From Cognatishimia activa (lineage in GTDB: Bacteria > Pseudomonadota > Alphaproteobacteria > Rhodobacterales > Rhodobacteraceae): a stretch of DNA of 64,000 bases. Location: NCBI RefSeq assembly GCF_026016445.1, contig NZ_CP096147.1, forward strand, positions 594,501 to 658,500, given 5' to 3'. A program made the position numbers and the translations under genes. The notes under the pieces were generated by a model. The model did not search any database. It worked only from the letters and a program-made list of their open reading frames with translations, and was not told where the DNA came from. Below, one piece after another: positions 26,526 to 35,044 of the stretch (position 1 is its first letter; the number at the start of each line of letters is the position of its first letter).

Positions 26526-27347
26526 ATGACCAACTCCTACGCCACACCTCCGGGAGGATTGCCTCCGCAAAAGCCGTTTGACGCAAGTCGGGCGGTTTTT
26601 AACGAAGCCTATGTGTTTTTCCCGCGGCGTGTGATGACGGATATTGTCACCTCAAACCTGCCGTATTGGTCAGACACAAGGGCGTGGATCATCGCGCGGC
26701 CTTTGAGCGGATTTGCGGAGACCTTTGCGCAGTACATCATGGAAGTGGCTCCGGGTGGCGGAAGCACACGCCCAGAGCCAGACCCCGATGGCCAAGGCGT
26801 TCTTTTTGTAGTGTCAGGGACGGTTTCCCTGACCATCGAAGGGCGGCTCTTTGAGTTGATGGCAGGCGGATATGCCTATCTACCGCCCAGCTGCGACTGG
26901 GCGCTTTCAAATGATGGAAACACAACCGCAACCTTTCACTGGGTGCGAAAGTCCTACGAACGTGTTGAAGGTATTGATGCGCCTGAAGCTTTTGTCGTTG
27001 CCAATGAGGCAGACATTGCGCCCACTCAAATGCCCGACACGGATGGGCGCTGGGCGACAACGCGTTTTGTTGACCCAGATGACCTGCGTCACGACATGCA
27101 TGTAAACATTGTGACCTTTGAGCCGGGGGGCCTGATCCCGTTCCCGGAAACCCACATCATGGAGCACGGGCTCTATGTGCTGGAGGGGCAGGCGGACTAT
27201 CTGCTTAATCAAGACTGGCTGCACGTTGAAGCGGGCGATTTCATGTGGCTGCGGGCTTTCTGCCCTCAGGCCTGTACCGCCAAAGGGACAGGGCGTTTCC
27301 GCTATTTGCTTTATAAAGACGTCAATCGCCATCCACGCCTGCGCTGA
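26526..27347 (+). CDS. allE: (S)-ureidoglycine aminohydrolase, bicupin
   Basis: The 273-residue protein is a tandem cupin of the ureidoglycine aminohydrolase (YlbA/AllE) type, which turns (S)-ureidoglycine into (S)-ureidoglycolate plus ammonia. The first cupin has GVLFVVSGTVSLTIEGRLFELMAGGYAYLPP. The second, catalytic cupin has the Mn2+ site: EPGGLIPFPETHIMEHGLYVLEGQADYLLN (Glu, His, His) and the aromatic DFMWLRAFCPQACTAKG. It acts before AllA, encoded 10 kb away at 36429, so the pathway is split into two loci. The neighbouring GAPDH-like and hydrolase genes are not obviously part of purine breakdown. Confidence 0.88.
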   Translation: MTNSYATPPGGLPPQKPFDASRAVFNEAYVFFPRRVMTDIVTSNLPYWSDTRAWIIARPLSGFAETFAQYIMEVAPGGGSTRPEPDPDGQGVLFVVSGTVSLTIEGRLFELMAGGYAYLPPSCDWALSNDGNTTATFHWVRKSYERVEGIDAPEAFVVANEADIAPTQMPDTDGRWATTRFVDPDDLRHDMHVNIVTFEPGGLIPFPETHIMEHGLYVLEGQADYLLNQDWLHVEAGDFMWLRAFCPQACTAKGTGRFRYLLYKDVNRHPRLR

Positions 27348-27440
27348 GTCTGGCTTTGTAACCCATACAATCTGGGGCTGGTCATTTCTGGCGAAAGCCG
27401 TTGAAGTGCCCATAAGCGCACTGATTGCAGGAGCATTGAT

Positions 27441-28442
27441 ATGTCTGAGCGTAAAATTCGCATATTCATCAATGGGTTCGGCCGCATTGGCAGGACGGTT
27501 TTGCGAATCCTGACGCAGACAGAGACCCATCCGGGCTTTGAGATTGTCGGCATCAACGACATCGAATCCCTGGAAACCTGTGCCTACCTTTTTGAGTATG
27601 ACTCTGTCTTTGGCACCTATGGCGGTTCAGTTGAGACCACCTCTGACGCGCTGATTGTGGATGGGCAGAGCTATGCATTTCATGGAGTAGAAGATATCGC
27701 GACGCTCGATCTTGCTGGCGTTGATATCGTGCTGGAATGCACCGGGATGACTGGCAATCGGGCTGTTGTCGAACGTGGTCTTAAAGCAGGCGCCGGCAAG
27801 GTGCTGATCTCAGGGCCAAGTGATCAGGCTGATCTGACAATTGTCATGGGTGCAAATGAGGAAACTCTGCAAGATCAAAGGATTGTTTCCAACGCCTCAT
27901 GCACGACAAATGCTCTGGCACCTCTGATGAAGACGCTCGATGAGGCTTACGGCTTGATCAGTGGTCATATGACGACAGTGCACTGCTATACTGGCTCGCA
28001 GCCGACCGTGGACAAACCGCGCGGTAACTTGGAGCGCAGCCGCGCCGCTGCGCTCTCGATGGTGCCAACCACAACAAGCGCACAGAAGATGATTGATCGT
28101 GTCCTGCCGCATCTCGAAGGGCGCGTCGAAGCTCGCGCGATCCGGGTGCCGACGGCTTCGGTCAGTGCGATCGACCTTACAATTCAAACTGAGAAGAATG
28201 TCAGCAAAGAAGATGTGAATGCGCATCTTCTGAGGGCAACGGAAGCGGGCATACTGGGCTGGACCAAGAAGCCTTTGGTTTCAACGGACCTACGCATGCG
28301 CCCCGAATCCCTTGTGATCTGTGAGCGGGAAACGTCTGTGTCAGTTGGCGGGCTGCTGCGAGTCTTTGGCTGGTATGACAATGAATGGGGCTTTTCCTGC
28401 CGCCTGCTAGATGTGGCAAAGCGCATGGCAGGAGAAGACTAA
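27441..28442 (+). CDS. glyceraldehyde-3-phosphate dehydrogenase-like protein, divergent
   Basis: The 333-residue protein has the complete type I GAPDH fold: NAD loop INGFGRIGRTVLR at residues 10-22, active cysteine in SNASCTTNALAPL, catalytic His in TTVHCYTGSQ, and WYDNEWGFSCRLLDVA at the C-terminus. Differences from the housekeeping enzyme are visible: TGSQPTVDKPRGNLERSRAAA in place of the usual TNDQ...D.PH.DLRRARAA, and LRMRPESLV in the region that normally reads GDPRSS.VD. It may therefore favour another aldehyde phosphate, such as erythrose-4-phosphate, or serve gluconeogenesis. The hydrolase gene begins three bases after its stop codon. Confidence 0.85.
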   Translation: MSERKIRIFINGFGRIGRTVLRILTQTETHPGFEIVGINDIESLETCAYLFEYDSVFGTYGGSVETTSDALIVDGQSYAFHGVEDIATLDLAGVDIVLECTGMTGNRAVVERGLKAGAGKVLISGPSDQADLTIVMGANEETLQDQRIVSNASCTTNALAPLMKTLDEAYGLISGHMTTVHCYTGSQPTVDKPRGNLERSRAAALSMVPTTTSAQKMIDRVLPHLEGRVEARAIRVPTASVSAIDLTIQTEKNVSKEDVNAHLLRATEAGILGWTKKPLVSTDLRMRPESLVICERETSVSVGGLLRVFGWYDNEWGFSCRLLDVAKRMAGED

Positions 28443-28444
28443 GG

Positions 28445-28996
28445 ATGTCAGAGCATGCATTGATCCTGATCGATATTCAGGTCGGTTTTAATGATCCCAT
28501 CTGGGGAGAGCGGAACAATCCCGATGCAGAAAAGCGTGCAGGTGATTTATTAGCGCATTGGCGTGCAAATGGGCGGCAGGTTGTGCATGTGCGGCACGTT
28601 AGCGTAGAGCCGGGATCTCCGCTGTCCGGGGCAGGGACCGAATTCAAACCTGAAGTTACGCCGATGCCAGAAGAGGTGATTTTCGAGAAATCCGTGAACT
28701 CTGGTTTTATTGGCACCGGGCTGCAGGCACATCTGGAGAACATCGGTGCGTGTGAACTGACAATCTGCGGTCTGACCACGCCGCATTGTGTTTCGACCAC
28801 TACGCGCATGGCCGCCAATCTGGGGTTCAAAGTCAATCTCGCAGAGGATGCTTGTGCGGCTTTCACATCCAATGCAGACACGAGTTTTGACGATGGACCT
28901 GCGCTGACGGCAGAGGAAATCCACCGGACCGCATTGGCGCATTTGCACGGTGAATTCGCCGAAGTTGTGAAAACAAACACGCTGCTTCAGGCATAA
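28445..28996 (+). CDS. isochorismatase-like cysteine hydrolase
   Basis: I start at ATG 28445 (MSEHALILIDIQVGFNDP), three bases after the GAPDH stop; the longer frame would overlap the GAPDH gene. The 183-residue protein has the family's catalytic triad: Asp in LILIDIQ, Lys in VIFEKSVNSGFIGTGL, and the nucleophile Cys in GLTTPHCVSTTTRMAANLG. The family includes nicotinamidases, N-carbamoylsarcosine and ureidoacrylate amidohydrolases. With the ureidoglycine gene nearby an amide or ureido substrate is possible, but that is inference. It ends in a bidirectional terminator. Confidence 0.86.
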   Translation: MSEHALILIDIQVGFNDPIWGERNNPDAEKRAGDLLAHWRANGRQVVHVRHVSVEPGSPLSGAGTEFKPEVTPMPEEVIFEKSVNSGFIGTGLQAHLENIGACELTICGLTTPHCVSTTTRMAANLGFKVNLAEDACAAFTSNADTSFDDGPALTAEEIHRTALAHLHGEFAEVVKTNTLLQA

Positions 28997-29000
28997 AAAA

Positions 29001-29024
29001 GCCCCGCACACGGCGGGGCTTTTT
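29001..29024. terminator. bidirectional terminator between the cysteine hydrolase and lpd
   Basis: GCCCCGC (29001-29007) pairs with GCGGGGC (29013-29019). The stem is flanked by AAAAAA on the left and TTTTT on the right, so it can end transcripts from both convergent genes. It starts five bases after the hydrolase stop codon. Confidence 0.92.
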
Positions 29025-29040
29025 GTTCTATTTCAGCGCC

Positions 29041-30771
29041 TTACTTGCGCTTCTTCGGAGGCATCAGATCGGTGATGGTGCCTTCAAACATTTCAGCCGC
29101 GAAGTTCACGGTTTCCGACAGGGTCGGGTGCGGGTGAATGGTGTGACCCAAGTCCACTGCGTCAGCACCCATTTCGATGGCAAGCGCGACTTCGGCAATC
29201 AGGTCGCCAGCGTTCGGGCCAACGATTCCTGCGCCAATCACACGTTCGTGCTCGTCAAACACCAGCTTGGTGATACCTTCGGAGCGACCAAGTGAAAGGG
29301 AACGACCAGAGGCAGCCCATGGGAAGACACCTTTGCCAACCTTCACGCCTTCGGCTTTCGCCTGCGTTTCGGTCATGCCGACCCAAGCCACTTCTGGATC
29401 AGTGTAAGCCACAGACGGGATGACGCGTGCATCAAAGAAACGCTTGTGACCTGCGGCCACTTCAGCGGCCACTTTGCCTTCATGCACGGCTTTGTGTGCG
29501 AGCATTGGCTGCCCGACGACATCGCCGATTGCGAAGATGTGGGACTGTCCCGTGCGCTGCTGGTTGTCGACCGCGATAAAGCCGCGCTCGTCGACTGCAA
29601 CACCTGCCGCTGCCGCGTTGATCTTCGCGCCATTCGGGCGACGGCCAACTGCGACCAGTACTTTGTCGAAGGTATCAACGGTCTCGCCGTCTGGGCCTTC
29701 CATGGTGACTTTCAAACCAGCGTCGGTTGCTTCTACAGCGGTGACTTTGGTCTTGGTCAGGATGGCTTCATAGCGGCTTTCGATGCGTTTCTGCAAAGGC
29801 TTAACGATGTCTTTGTCAGCGCCCGGAATGATCTGGTCCATGAATTCAACGACGGTCACTTTCGATCCCAGCGCGTCATAGACTGTGCCCATTTCCAAGC
29901 CGATAATGCCACCGCCGAGAACCAGAAGACGCTCTGGAATGTCTTCCAGTTCCAGCGCGCCAGTGGAGTCGATCACGCGAGGATCGTCATGTGGAATGAA
30001 CGGCAGAGTGACAGGCTCAGACCCAGCAGCGATGATGCATTGATCAAAGCTGACGGTGGATTTTGCACCATCATTGTCGACTTCGATCATGTTCGGGCCG
30101 GTGAACGTGCCGTAGCCGTTCACAACCTGAACCTTACGCGCCTTCGCAAGACCTTTCAGACCGCCAGTCAACTGGTTGACCACACTCTCTTTCCAGCCGC
30201 GCAGCGCGTCGATATCGACCTCAGGCTTGGCAAACTTCACACCGAAGTGCTCCATTTCTTCGGCCTCGGTGATGACCTTTGCGCCGTGCAGCAATGCTTT
30301 GGACGGAATACAGCCGACGTTCAGGCAGACACCACCAAGGGAGCTGTCTTTCTCGATCAGCACCACCTTTTTGCCAAGGTCCGCCGCGCGGAAGGCCGCG
30401 GTGTAGCCGCCCGGGCCAGAGCCCAGAACCACGACTTCCGCATGCACATCACCAGCGCCTGTGGCAGTGCCGGTTGGCGCAACGGCTGTTGGCGCAGCGG
30501 GTGTTTCTGCCTCAGCAGGCGCTTCTGCTGCAGTTTCAGCTTCCGCGCCGTCCAGAACCAGGATCAGCGAGCCTTCAGAAACATTGTCGCCTTCGGCCAC
30601 TTTGATTTCTTTGACCGTGCCCGCCGCAGGGGACGGTACTTCCATGGTCGCTTTGTCAGATTCTAGCTCGATCAGCGGGTCTTCAACACCAACGGCGTCA
30701 CCGACTTCAACCAGGATAGACACCACTGGGACGCTGTCGAAATCACCAATATCAGGGACTTTAACTTCCAT
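29041..30771 (-). CDS. lpd: dihydrolipoyl dehydrogenase with N-terminal lipoyl domain (PDH E3)
   Basis: The 576-residue flavoprotein reoxidises the lipoyl groups of pyruvate dehydrogenase, making NADH. Residues 1-75 form a lipoyl domain with the modifiable lysine in ESDKATMEVPSP, followed by an Ala/Pro linker (about 80-105). The E3 body has the FAD loop VVLGSGPGGYTAAFRAADLG, the redox cysteine pair GGVCLNVGCIPSKALLHG, the NAD fold LGGGIIGLEMGTV, and the C-terminal His-Glu pair in HTIHPHPTLSETV. The fused lipoyl domain marks it as the PDH-specific E3. It is the last gene of aceE-aceF-lpd. Confidence 0.94.
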   Translation of the reverse strand: MEVKVPDIGDFDSVPVVSILVEVGDAVGVEDPLIELESDKATMEVPSPAAGTVKEIKVAEGDNVSEGSLILVLDGAEAETAAEAPAEAETPAAPTAVAPTGTATGAGDVHAEVVVLGSGPGGYTAAFRAADLGKKVVLIEKDSSLGGVCLNVGCIPSKALLHGAKVITEAEEMEHFGVKFAKPEVDIDALRGWKESVVNQLTGGLKGLAKARKVQVVNGYGTFTGPNMIEVDNDGAKSTVSFDQCIIAAGSEPVTLPFIPHDDPRVIDSTGALELEDIPERLLVLGGGIIGLEMGTVYDALGSKVTVVEFMDQIIPGADKDIVKPLQKRIESRYEAILTKTKVTAVEATDAGLKVTMEGPDGETVDTFDKVLVAVGRRPNGAKINAAAAGVAVDERGFIAVDNQQRTGQSHIFAIGDVVGQPMLAHKAVHEGKVAAEVAAGHKRFFDARVIPSVAYTDPEVAWVGMTETQAKAEGVKVGKGVFPWAASGRSLSLGRSEGITKLVFDEHERVIGAGIVGPNAGDLIAEVALAIEMGADAVDLGHTIHPHPTLSETVNFAAEMFEGTITDLMPPKKRK

Positions 30772-30783
30772 CGATCTCTCTCC

Positions 30784-32052
30784 TTACCACATCAACTTGC
30801 GCATATCGCCGAGCAGGGTCTTCAGCGTCACGGTGAACCGTGCTGCCAGTGCCCCGTCGATGGCGCGGTGGTCGTAAGACAGGGACAGCGGTTGCATCAG
30901 GCGCGGCACGAATTCCTCACCATTCCAGACCGGTGCCATTTTCGAACGTGTCAGGCCAAGGATCGCCACTTCAGGTGCGTTCACGATAGGGGTGAAGGAA
31001 GTGCCGCCGATGCCGCCGAGAGACGAGATGGTGAAGGTCGCGCCCTGCATGTCGTCACCCTTCAATTTACCTTCGCGCGCTTTGCCTGAAAGCTCCATCA
31101 GGTCCTTGGAAATCTCAACGATGCCCTTGCGGTCCGCGTCTTTGATCACCGGAACCATCAGGCCGTTTGGCGTGTCTGCCGCAAAGCCGATGTTGTAGTA
31201 GTCTTTCTTGATCAGCTTGTCGCCATCTGGGTGGATGGAGCTGTTGACTTCCCAGTGCTCTTTCAGGGCAGAAACGGACGCTTTGATGACAAAGCTCAGC
31301 AGGGTGACGCGGTAGCCATTTTCCTTGGCCATCGTGTCCATTTCCTTGCGGTATTTGTCCAGATCCGTGATGTCCGCTTCGTCGTTGTGTGTGACGTGCG
31401 GGATGTTCAGCCAAGAGCGGTGCAGGGCCGGGCCAGAGATCTTTTTGATGCGTGGCATCTCGACATCTTCGACCTTACCGAATTTGCTGAAATCAACCGC
31501 TGGGATCGGCGGAATACCCATGCCGCCGCTTGCCGCAGGCGCTGCTGTTGCGGGTGCGGAAGTGGATTTCAGGAAGGCAGTGACGTCTTCTCGTAGGATG
31601 CGGCCTTTGCGACCACTGCCGTTGATCTTTGCGATATCAATGTCGAGCTGGCGTGCGAATGCGCGCACAGATGGGGAGGCGTGTGCTTTACCAAAACCGC
31701 TGTCGGTGACAGCCACTGGTGCCGCTGGAGCGGGGGCCGTTGCCGGAGCAGCTGGTGCCGCCGCAGGGGCAGCGGTTGGCGTTTCCGCAGGAGCGACTGC
31801 TAGCGCATCTGCACCCACTTCGGAATCCAGAACCAACACAACAGCGCCTTCGCCAATCTCGTCGCCTTCAGCGACTTTGATTTCCAAAACCTTACCTGCT
31901 GCGGAGGACGGTACTTCCATCGTTGCCTTGTCGGATTCCAGCTCGATGATCGGATCTTCTTCGTCGATCACATCACCGACTTCAACCAGAACGGATACAA
32001 CGGGAACCGCGTCGAAATCCCCGATATCGGGTACTTTGACTTCAATTGTCAT
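30784..32052 (-). CDS. aceF: dihydrolipoamide acetyltransferase (PDH E2)
   Basis: The 422-residue core subunit transfers the acetyl group from lipoate to CoA. It has a single lipoyl domain (1-75, lysine in ESDKATMEVPSS) that is nearly identical to the one on lpd, and an Ala/Pro linker. A peripheral-subunit-binding domain follows (ASPSVRAFARQLDIDIAKI, about 125-165), then the catalytic domain with the active motif LSLSYDHRAIDGALAARF near the C-terminus. One lipoyl domain instead of the three in E. coli is usual for this group; with the lpd domain the complex still has two per set. It lies 12 bases before lpd. Confidence 0.94.
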   Translation of the reverse strand: MTIEVKVPDIGDFDAVPVVSVLVEVGDVIDEEDPIIELESDKATMEVPSSAAGKVLEIKVAEGDEIGEGAVVLVLDSEVGADALAVAPAETPTAAPAAAPAAPATAPAPAAPVAVTDSGFGKAHASPSVRAFARQLDIDIAKINGSGRKGRILREDVTAFLKSTSAPATAAPAASGGMGIPPIPAVDFSKFGKVEDVEMPRIKKISGPALHRSWLNIPHVTHNDEADITDLDKYRKEMDTMAKENGYRVTLLSFVIKASVSALKEHWEVNSSIHPDGDKLIKKDYYNIGFAADTPNGLMVPVIKDADRKGIVEISKDLMELSGKAREGKLKGDDMQGATFTISSLGGIGGTSFTPIVNAPEVAILGLTRSKMAPVWNGEEFVPRLMQPLSLSYDHRAIDGALAARFTVTLKTLLGDMRKLMW

Positions 32053-32074
32053 GATCTTGTCTCCTCTGTTCCGA

Positions 32075-34726
32075 TCACACTAGACGGGGGTTCGGCTTGG
32101 TGCCGTCAATGTCGTATTTCTTAAGTGCCTTCTCGAGCACGGCTTTGGTGATGCCACCTTCACGATAAAGATCGACCATGGCCGCTGCTGCGATATGGTT
32201 GGCATCAACTTCGAAGAAGCGGCGCAGGTTCACGCGGCTGTCGGAACGGCCGTAGCCGTCTGTGCCGAGTACCGTGTAGCGACCCGGCACACAGGCGCGG
32301 ATCTGTTCTGCGTAGTTCTTCATGTAGTCGGTGGCCGCGATGATTGGGCCTTTGGTCTTTGCCAATTGCTCTGCCACAAACGGAACCTTCGGATCCGCAA
32401 GCGGGTTCAGGCGGTTGTGGCGTTCAGCGTCCTGACAATCACGTGCCAGTTCGTTGAAGCTTGTCGCGGACCAGATATCGGACGTGACACCAAAGTCCTC
32501 TTCCAGCATCTCTGCCGCCTTGATGGCCTGGACCAAGATCGTGCCAGAACCCATCAGGTTGACGTGTTTCTTGCCCGGCTTCTTCACTTCCTTGAAGCGG
32601 TAGAGACCTTTGATGATGTCGCCTTCCACACCCATCGGCATATCCGGATGCGCGTAGTTTTCGTTCATCAGTGTCAGGTAGTAGAAGACATCTTTCTGTT
32701 CTTCGTACATTTCCTTCATGCCGTGCTGCAGGATAACCGCCACTTCATACTGGAAAGTTGGGTCATAGCTGATGCAGTTCGGGATTGTGCCCGCAAGGAT
32801 GTGGCTGTGACCGTCTTCGTGTTGCAGACCTTCGCCATTTAGCGTTGTCCGACCTGCTGTGCCGCCGAGCATAAAGCCACGTGCACGGCTGTCGCCTGCC
32901 GCCCATGCCAAATCGCCGATGCGCTGGAAGCCAAACATGGAGTAGTAGATGAAGAATGGGATCATCGGTACGCCGTGGTTGGAATAAGACGTTGCCGCTG
33001 CAATCCAATCAGCCATCGCACCCGCTTCGTTGATGCCCTCCTGAAGAACCTGACCATCTACAGTTTCTTTGTAGTACTGCATCTGATCCGCATCTTGTGG
33101 CGTGTAGTTCTGCCCCAGCGGGTTGTAGATACCCACAGAACGGAACAGGCCTTCCATACCAAAGGTGCGGCTTTCGTCCGGCACAATTGGCACAACATTT
33201 TTGCCCATCTTCTTGTCGCGCAGAAGCGTGGTCAGAATACGGACAAAGGCCATAGTGGTAGAGATCTCACGATCACCGGTGGATTTCAGCTGTGCTGAGA
33301 ACTTGTCCAGAGCAGGAATTTCCAGCTTCGGAGAAACGGTCTCGCGTTTAGGGAACTCACCACCCAGAGCCTTACGGCGATCCGCCAGATAGGCTTTCTG
33401 CGCGTTGTTTAGCTTCACGAATGGGGCTTTGCCCACGTCTTCATCGCTCACTGGGATGTCAAAACGATCCCGGAATGCGCGAAGTTGGTCTTCATTCATT
33501 TTCTTCTGTTGGTGAGTCGTATTCTGACCTTCACCGGCAGAGCCCATGCCATGACCTTTTACGGTTTTTACCAGCAGGCAGGTTGGTTGACCTTTGGTGT
33601 CTGTCGCGCGTTTGAATGCGGTGTAAACCTTTTGAGGGTCGTGCCCGCCACGACGCAGGGACCAGATTTGCTCGTCAGTCCAATCTTCCACCAGCTTTGC
33701 AGTCTCAGGGTATTTGCCGAAGAAGTGCTTGCGGATGTAGGCACCGTCTTTGGATTTGAATGTCTGATAGTCACCGTCGACGGTTTCATCCATCAGCTGA
33801 CGCAGTTTGCCGGTGGTGTCTTTCTCAAGCAGCTCGTCCCAGCCTTTGCCCCAAAGCAGTTTGATGACGTTCCAGCCTGCACCTCGGAAGTCGCCTTCGA
33901 GCTCCTGTACGATCTTGTGGTTGCCGCGGACCGGGCCGTCCAGACGCTGTAGGTTGCAGTTTACAACAAAGATCAGATTGTCGAGCCCCTCACGTGCTGC
34001 AAGGTCAATTGCACCACGGGATTCTGGTTCATCCATCTCGCCATCGCCGAGGAAGACCCAGACTTTGCGGTCTCCCATGTCAATGTGACCACGGTTATGC
34101 ATGTATTTCATGAACCGGGCTTGGTAGATCGCCATTAGCGGACCAAGACCCATAGAAACTGTTGGGAACTGCCAGTAATCCGGCATCAGCCATGGGTGAG
34201 GGTAGGAGGACAACCCGTTGCCGGCCACTTCGGAGCGGAAGTTTTCCAGCTGCTCTTCGCTCAAGCGACCTTCCATGAAGGAGCGAGCATAGATGCCAGG
34301 GATCACATGGCCTTGGAAGAATACCAGGTCGCCTCCGTGGATCGCGGATTTGGAGCGCCAGAAGTGGTTCAGGCCGATGTCATACATGACGGCAGAGGAA
34401 GCAAAGGACGCGATGTGACCGCCATATTCGCTGGAAACTTTGTTGCGGCGCACAACGGTTGCCATTGCGTTCCAGCGGTTGATAGTGCGAATGCGCCATT
34501 CCATGTCCAGATCACCTGGGAAGGCTTCCTGATCATCGGCTGGGATGGTGTTTTGATAAGGGGTGGTTGCCGAGAATGGCAGGTTCGCCCCAGCAGCGCG
34601 CGCCTGCTGGACTGCACGATCCAATAGGAAATGCGCGCGGTCTGCACCATCCTTCGCAATGACATCTTCAATGGCTTCCTGCCATTCACGGGATTCAATT
34701 GGATCAATGTCTTCGAAATTTGCCAT
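32075..34726 (-). CDS. aceE: pyruvate dehydrogenase E1, homodimeric
   Basis: The 883-residue thiamine-diphosphate enzyme decarboxylates pyruvate and acetylates lipoate. It is the single-chain type, with the TPP motif GDGEMDEPESRGAIDLA near residue 230, active-site loop VKTVKGHGMGSAGEGQNTTHQQKK near 400, and the DGHSHILAGTIPNC segment in the transketolase-like region. Many alphaproteobacteria instead use the alpha2beta2 E1, so the homodimeric form is a useful taxonomic mark. It heads the aceE-aceF-lpd operon. The 318-base leader carries two GTTTA-N4-TAAAC dyads like the one at maeB. Confidence 0.95.
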   Translation of the reverse strand: MANFEDIDPIESREWQEAIEDVIAKDGADRAHFLLDRAVQQARAAGANLPFSATTPYQNTIPADDQEAFPGDLDMEWRIRTINRWNAMATVVRRNKVSSEYGGHIASFASSAVMYDIGLNHFWRSKSAIHGGDLVFFQGHVIPGIYARSFMEGRLSEEQLENFRSEVAGNGLSSYPHPWLMPDYWQFPTVSMGLGPLMAIYQARFMKYMHNRGHIDMGDRKVWVFLGDGEMDEPESRGAIDLAAREGLDNLIFVVNCNLQRLDGPVRGNHKIVQELEGDFRGAGWNVIKLLWGKGWDELLEKDTTGKLRQLMDETVDGDYQTFKSKDGAYIRKHFFGKYPETAKLVEDWTDEQIWSLRRGGHDPQKVYTAFKRATDTKGQPTCLLVKTVKGHGMGSAGEGQNTTHQQKKMNEDQLRAFRDRFDIPVSDEDVGKAPFVKLNNAQKAYLADRRKALGGEFPKRETVSPKLEIPALDKFSAQLKSTGDREISTTMAFVRILTTLLRDKKMGKNVVPIVPDESRTFGMEGLFRSVGIYNPLGQNYTPQDADQMQYYKETVDGQVLQEGINEAGAMADWIAAATSYSNHGVPMIPFFIYYSMFGFQRIGDLAWAAGDSRARGFMLGGTAGRTTLNGEGLQHEDGHSHILAGTIPNCISYDPTFQYEVAVILQHGMKEMYEEQKDVFYYLTLMNENYAHPDMPMGVEGDIIKGLYRFKEVKKPGKKHVNLMGSGTILVQAIKAAEMLEEDFGVTSDIWSATSFNELARDCQDAERHNRLNPLADPKVPFVAEQLAKTKGPIIAATDYMKNYAEQIRACVPGRYTVLGTDGYGRSDSRVNLRRFFEVDANHIAAAAMVDLYREGGITKAVLEKALKKYDIDGTKPNPRLV

Positions 34727-35044
34727 GTTGGGCGTCCTCCTCCAAATTGGGCTGATCTCTTATAGTTTAACATTAAACCATTTAGGTAGTGCGCTTGTGG
34801 CATAGCAGGATTGCACTGAGCGGGATACAAGTATTTTTGGGTAGTTAGCGCTAAAGTTTGGGCTAAAATTTGCCAAAAGCGTAATTTTGTTTAACCCTAA
34901 ACTAAAATTGCAAAGCCTCTTGGCGAGATTCGCCCAAGCAGTTGAGGTTTGCCAATGAGCTATTTCGTAAGAGAAAGGCCGCCACAGTGGGCGACCTTCT
35001 ATAGTTTAATATGGGCACCACACGGCGCCCAATTTCATTGAAAC
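34727..35044. promoter_or_regulatory. aceE promoter region with two GTTTA-N4-TAAAC dyads
   Basis: This 318-base gene-free stretch holds the aceE promoter and the 3' flank of the urate permease gene. It has dyads at 34765-34778 (GTTTA-ACAT-TAAAC, 39-52 bases from the start) and 34889-34902 (GTTTA-ACCC-TAAAC, flanked by TTTT and TAA exactly as at maeB). A half site ATAGTTTAA lies at 35001-35009, and a TTAGCGCTAA palindrome at 34845-34854 sits next to GTTTGGGCTAAAA. No small gene or terminator stands out. Confidence 0.6.

Noticed and set aside
29446..30666. 406-codon plus-strand open frame
   Set aside because: Antisense to lpd, a clear core enzyme gene; composition is that of a shadow frame.
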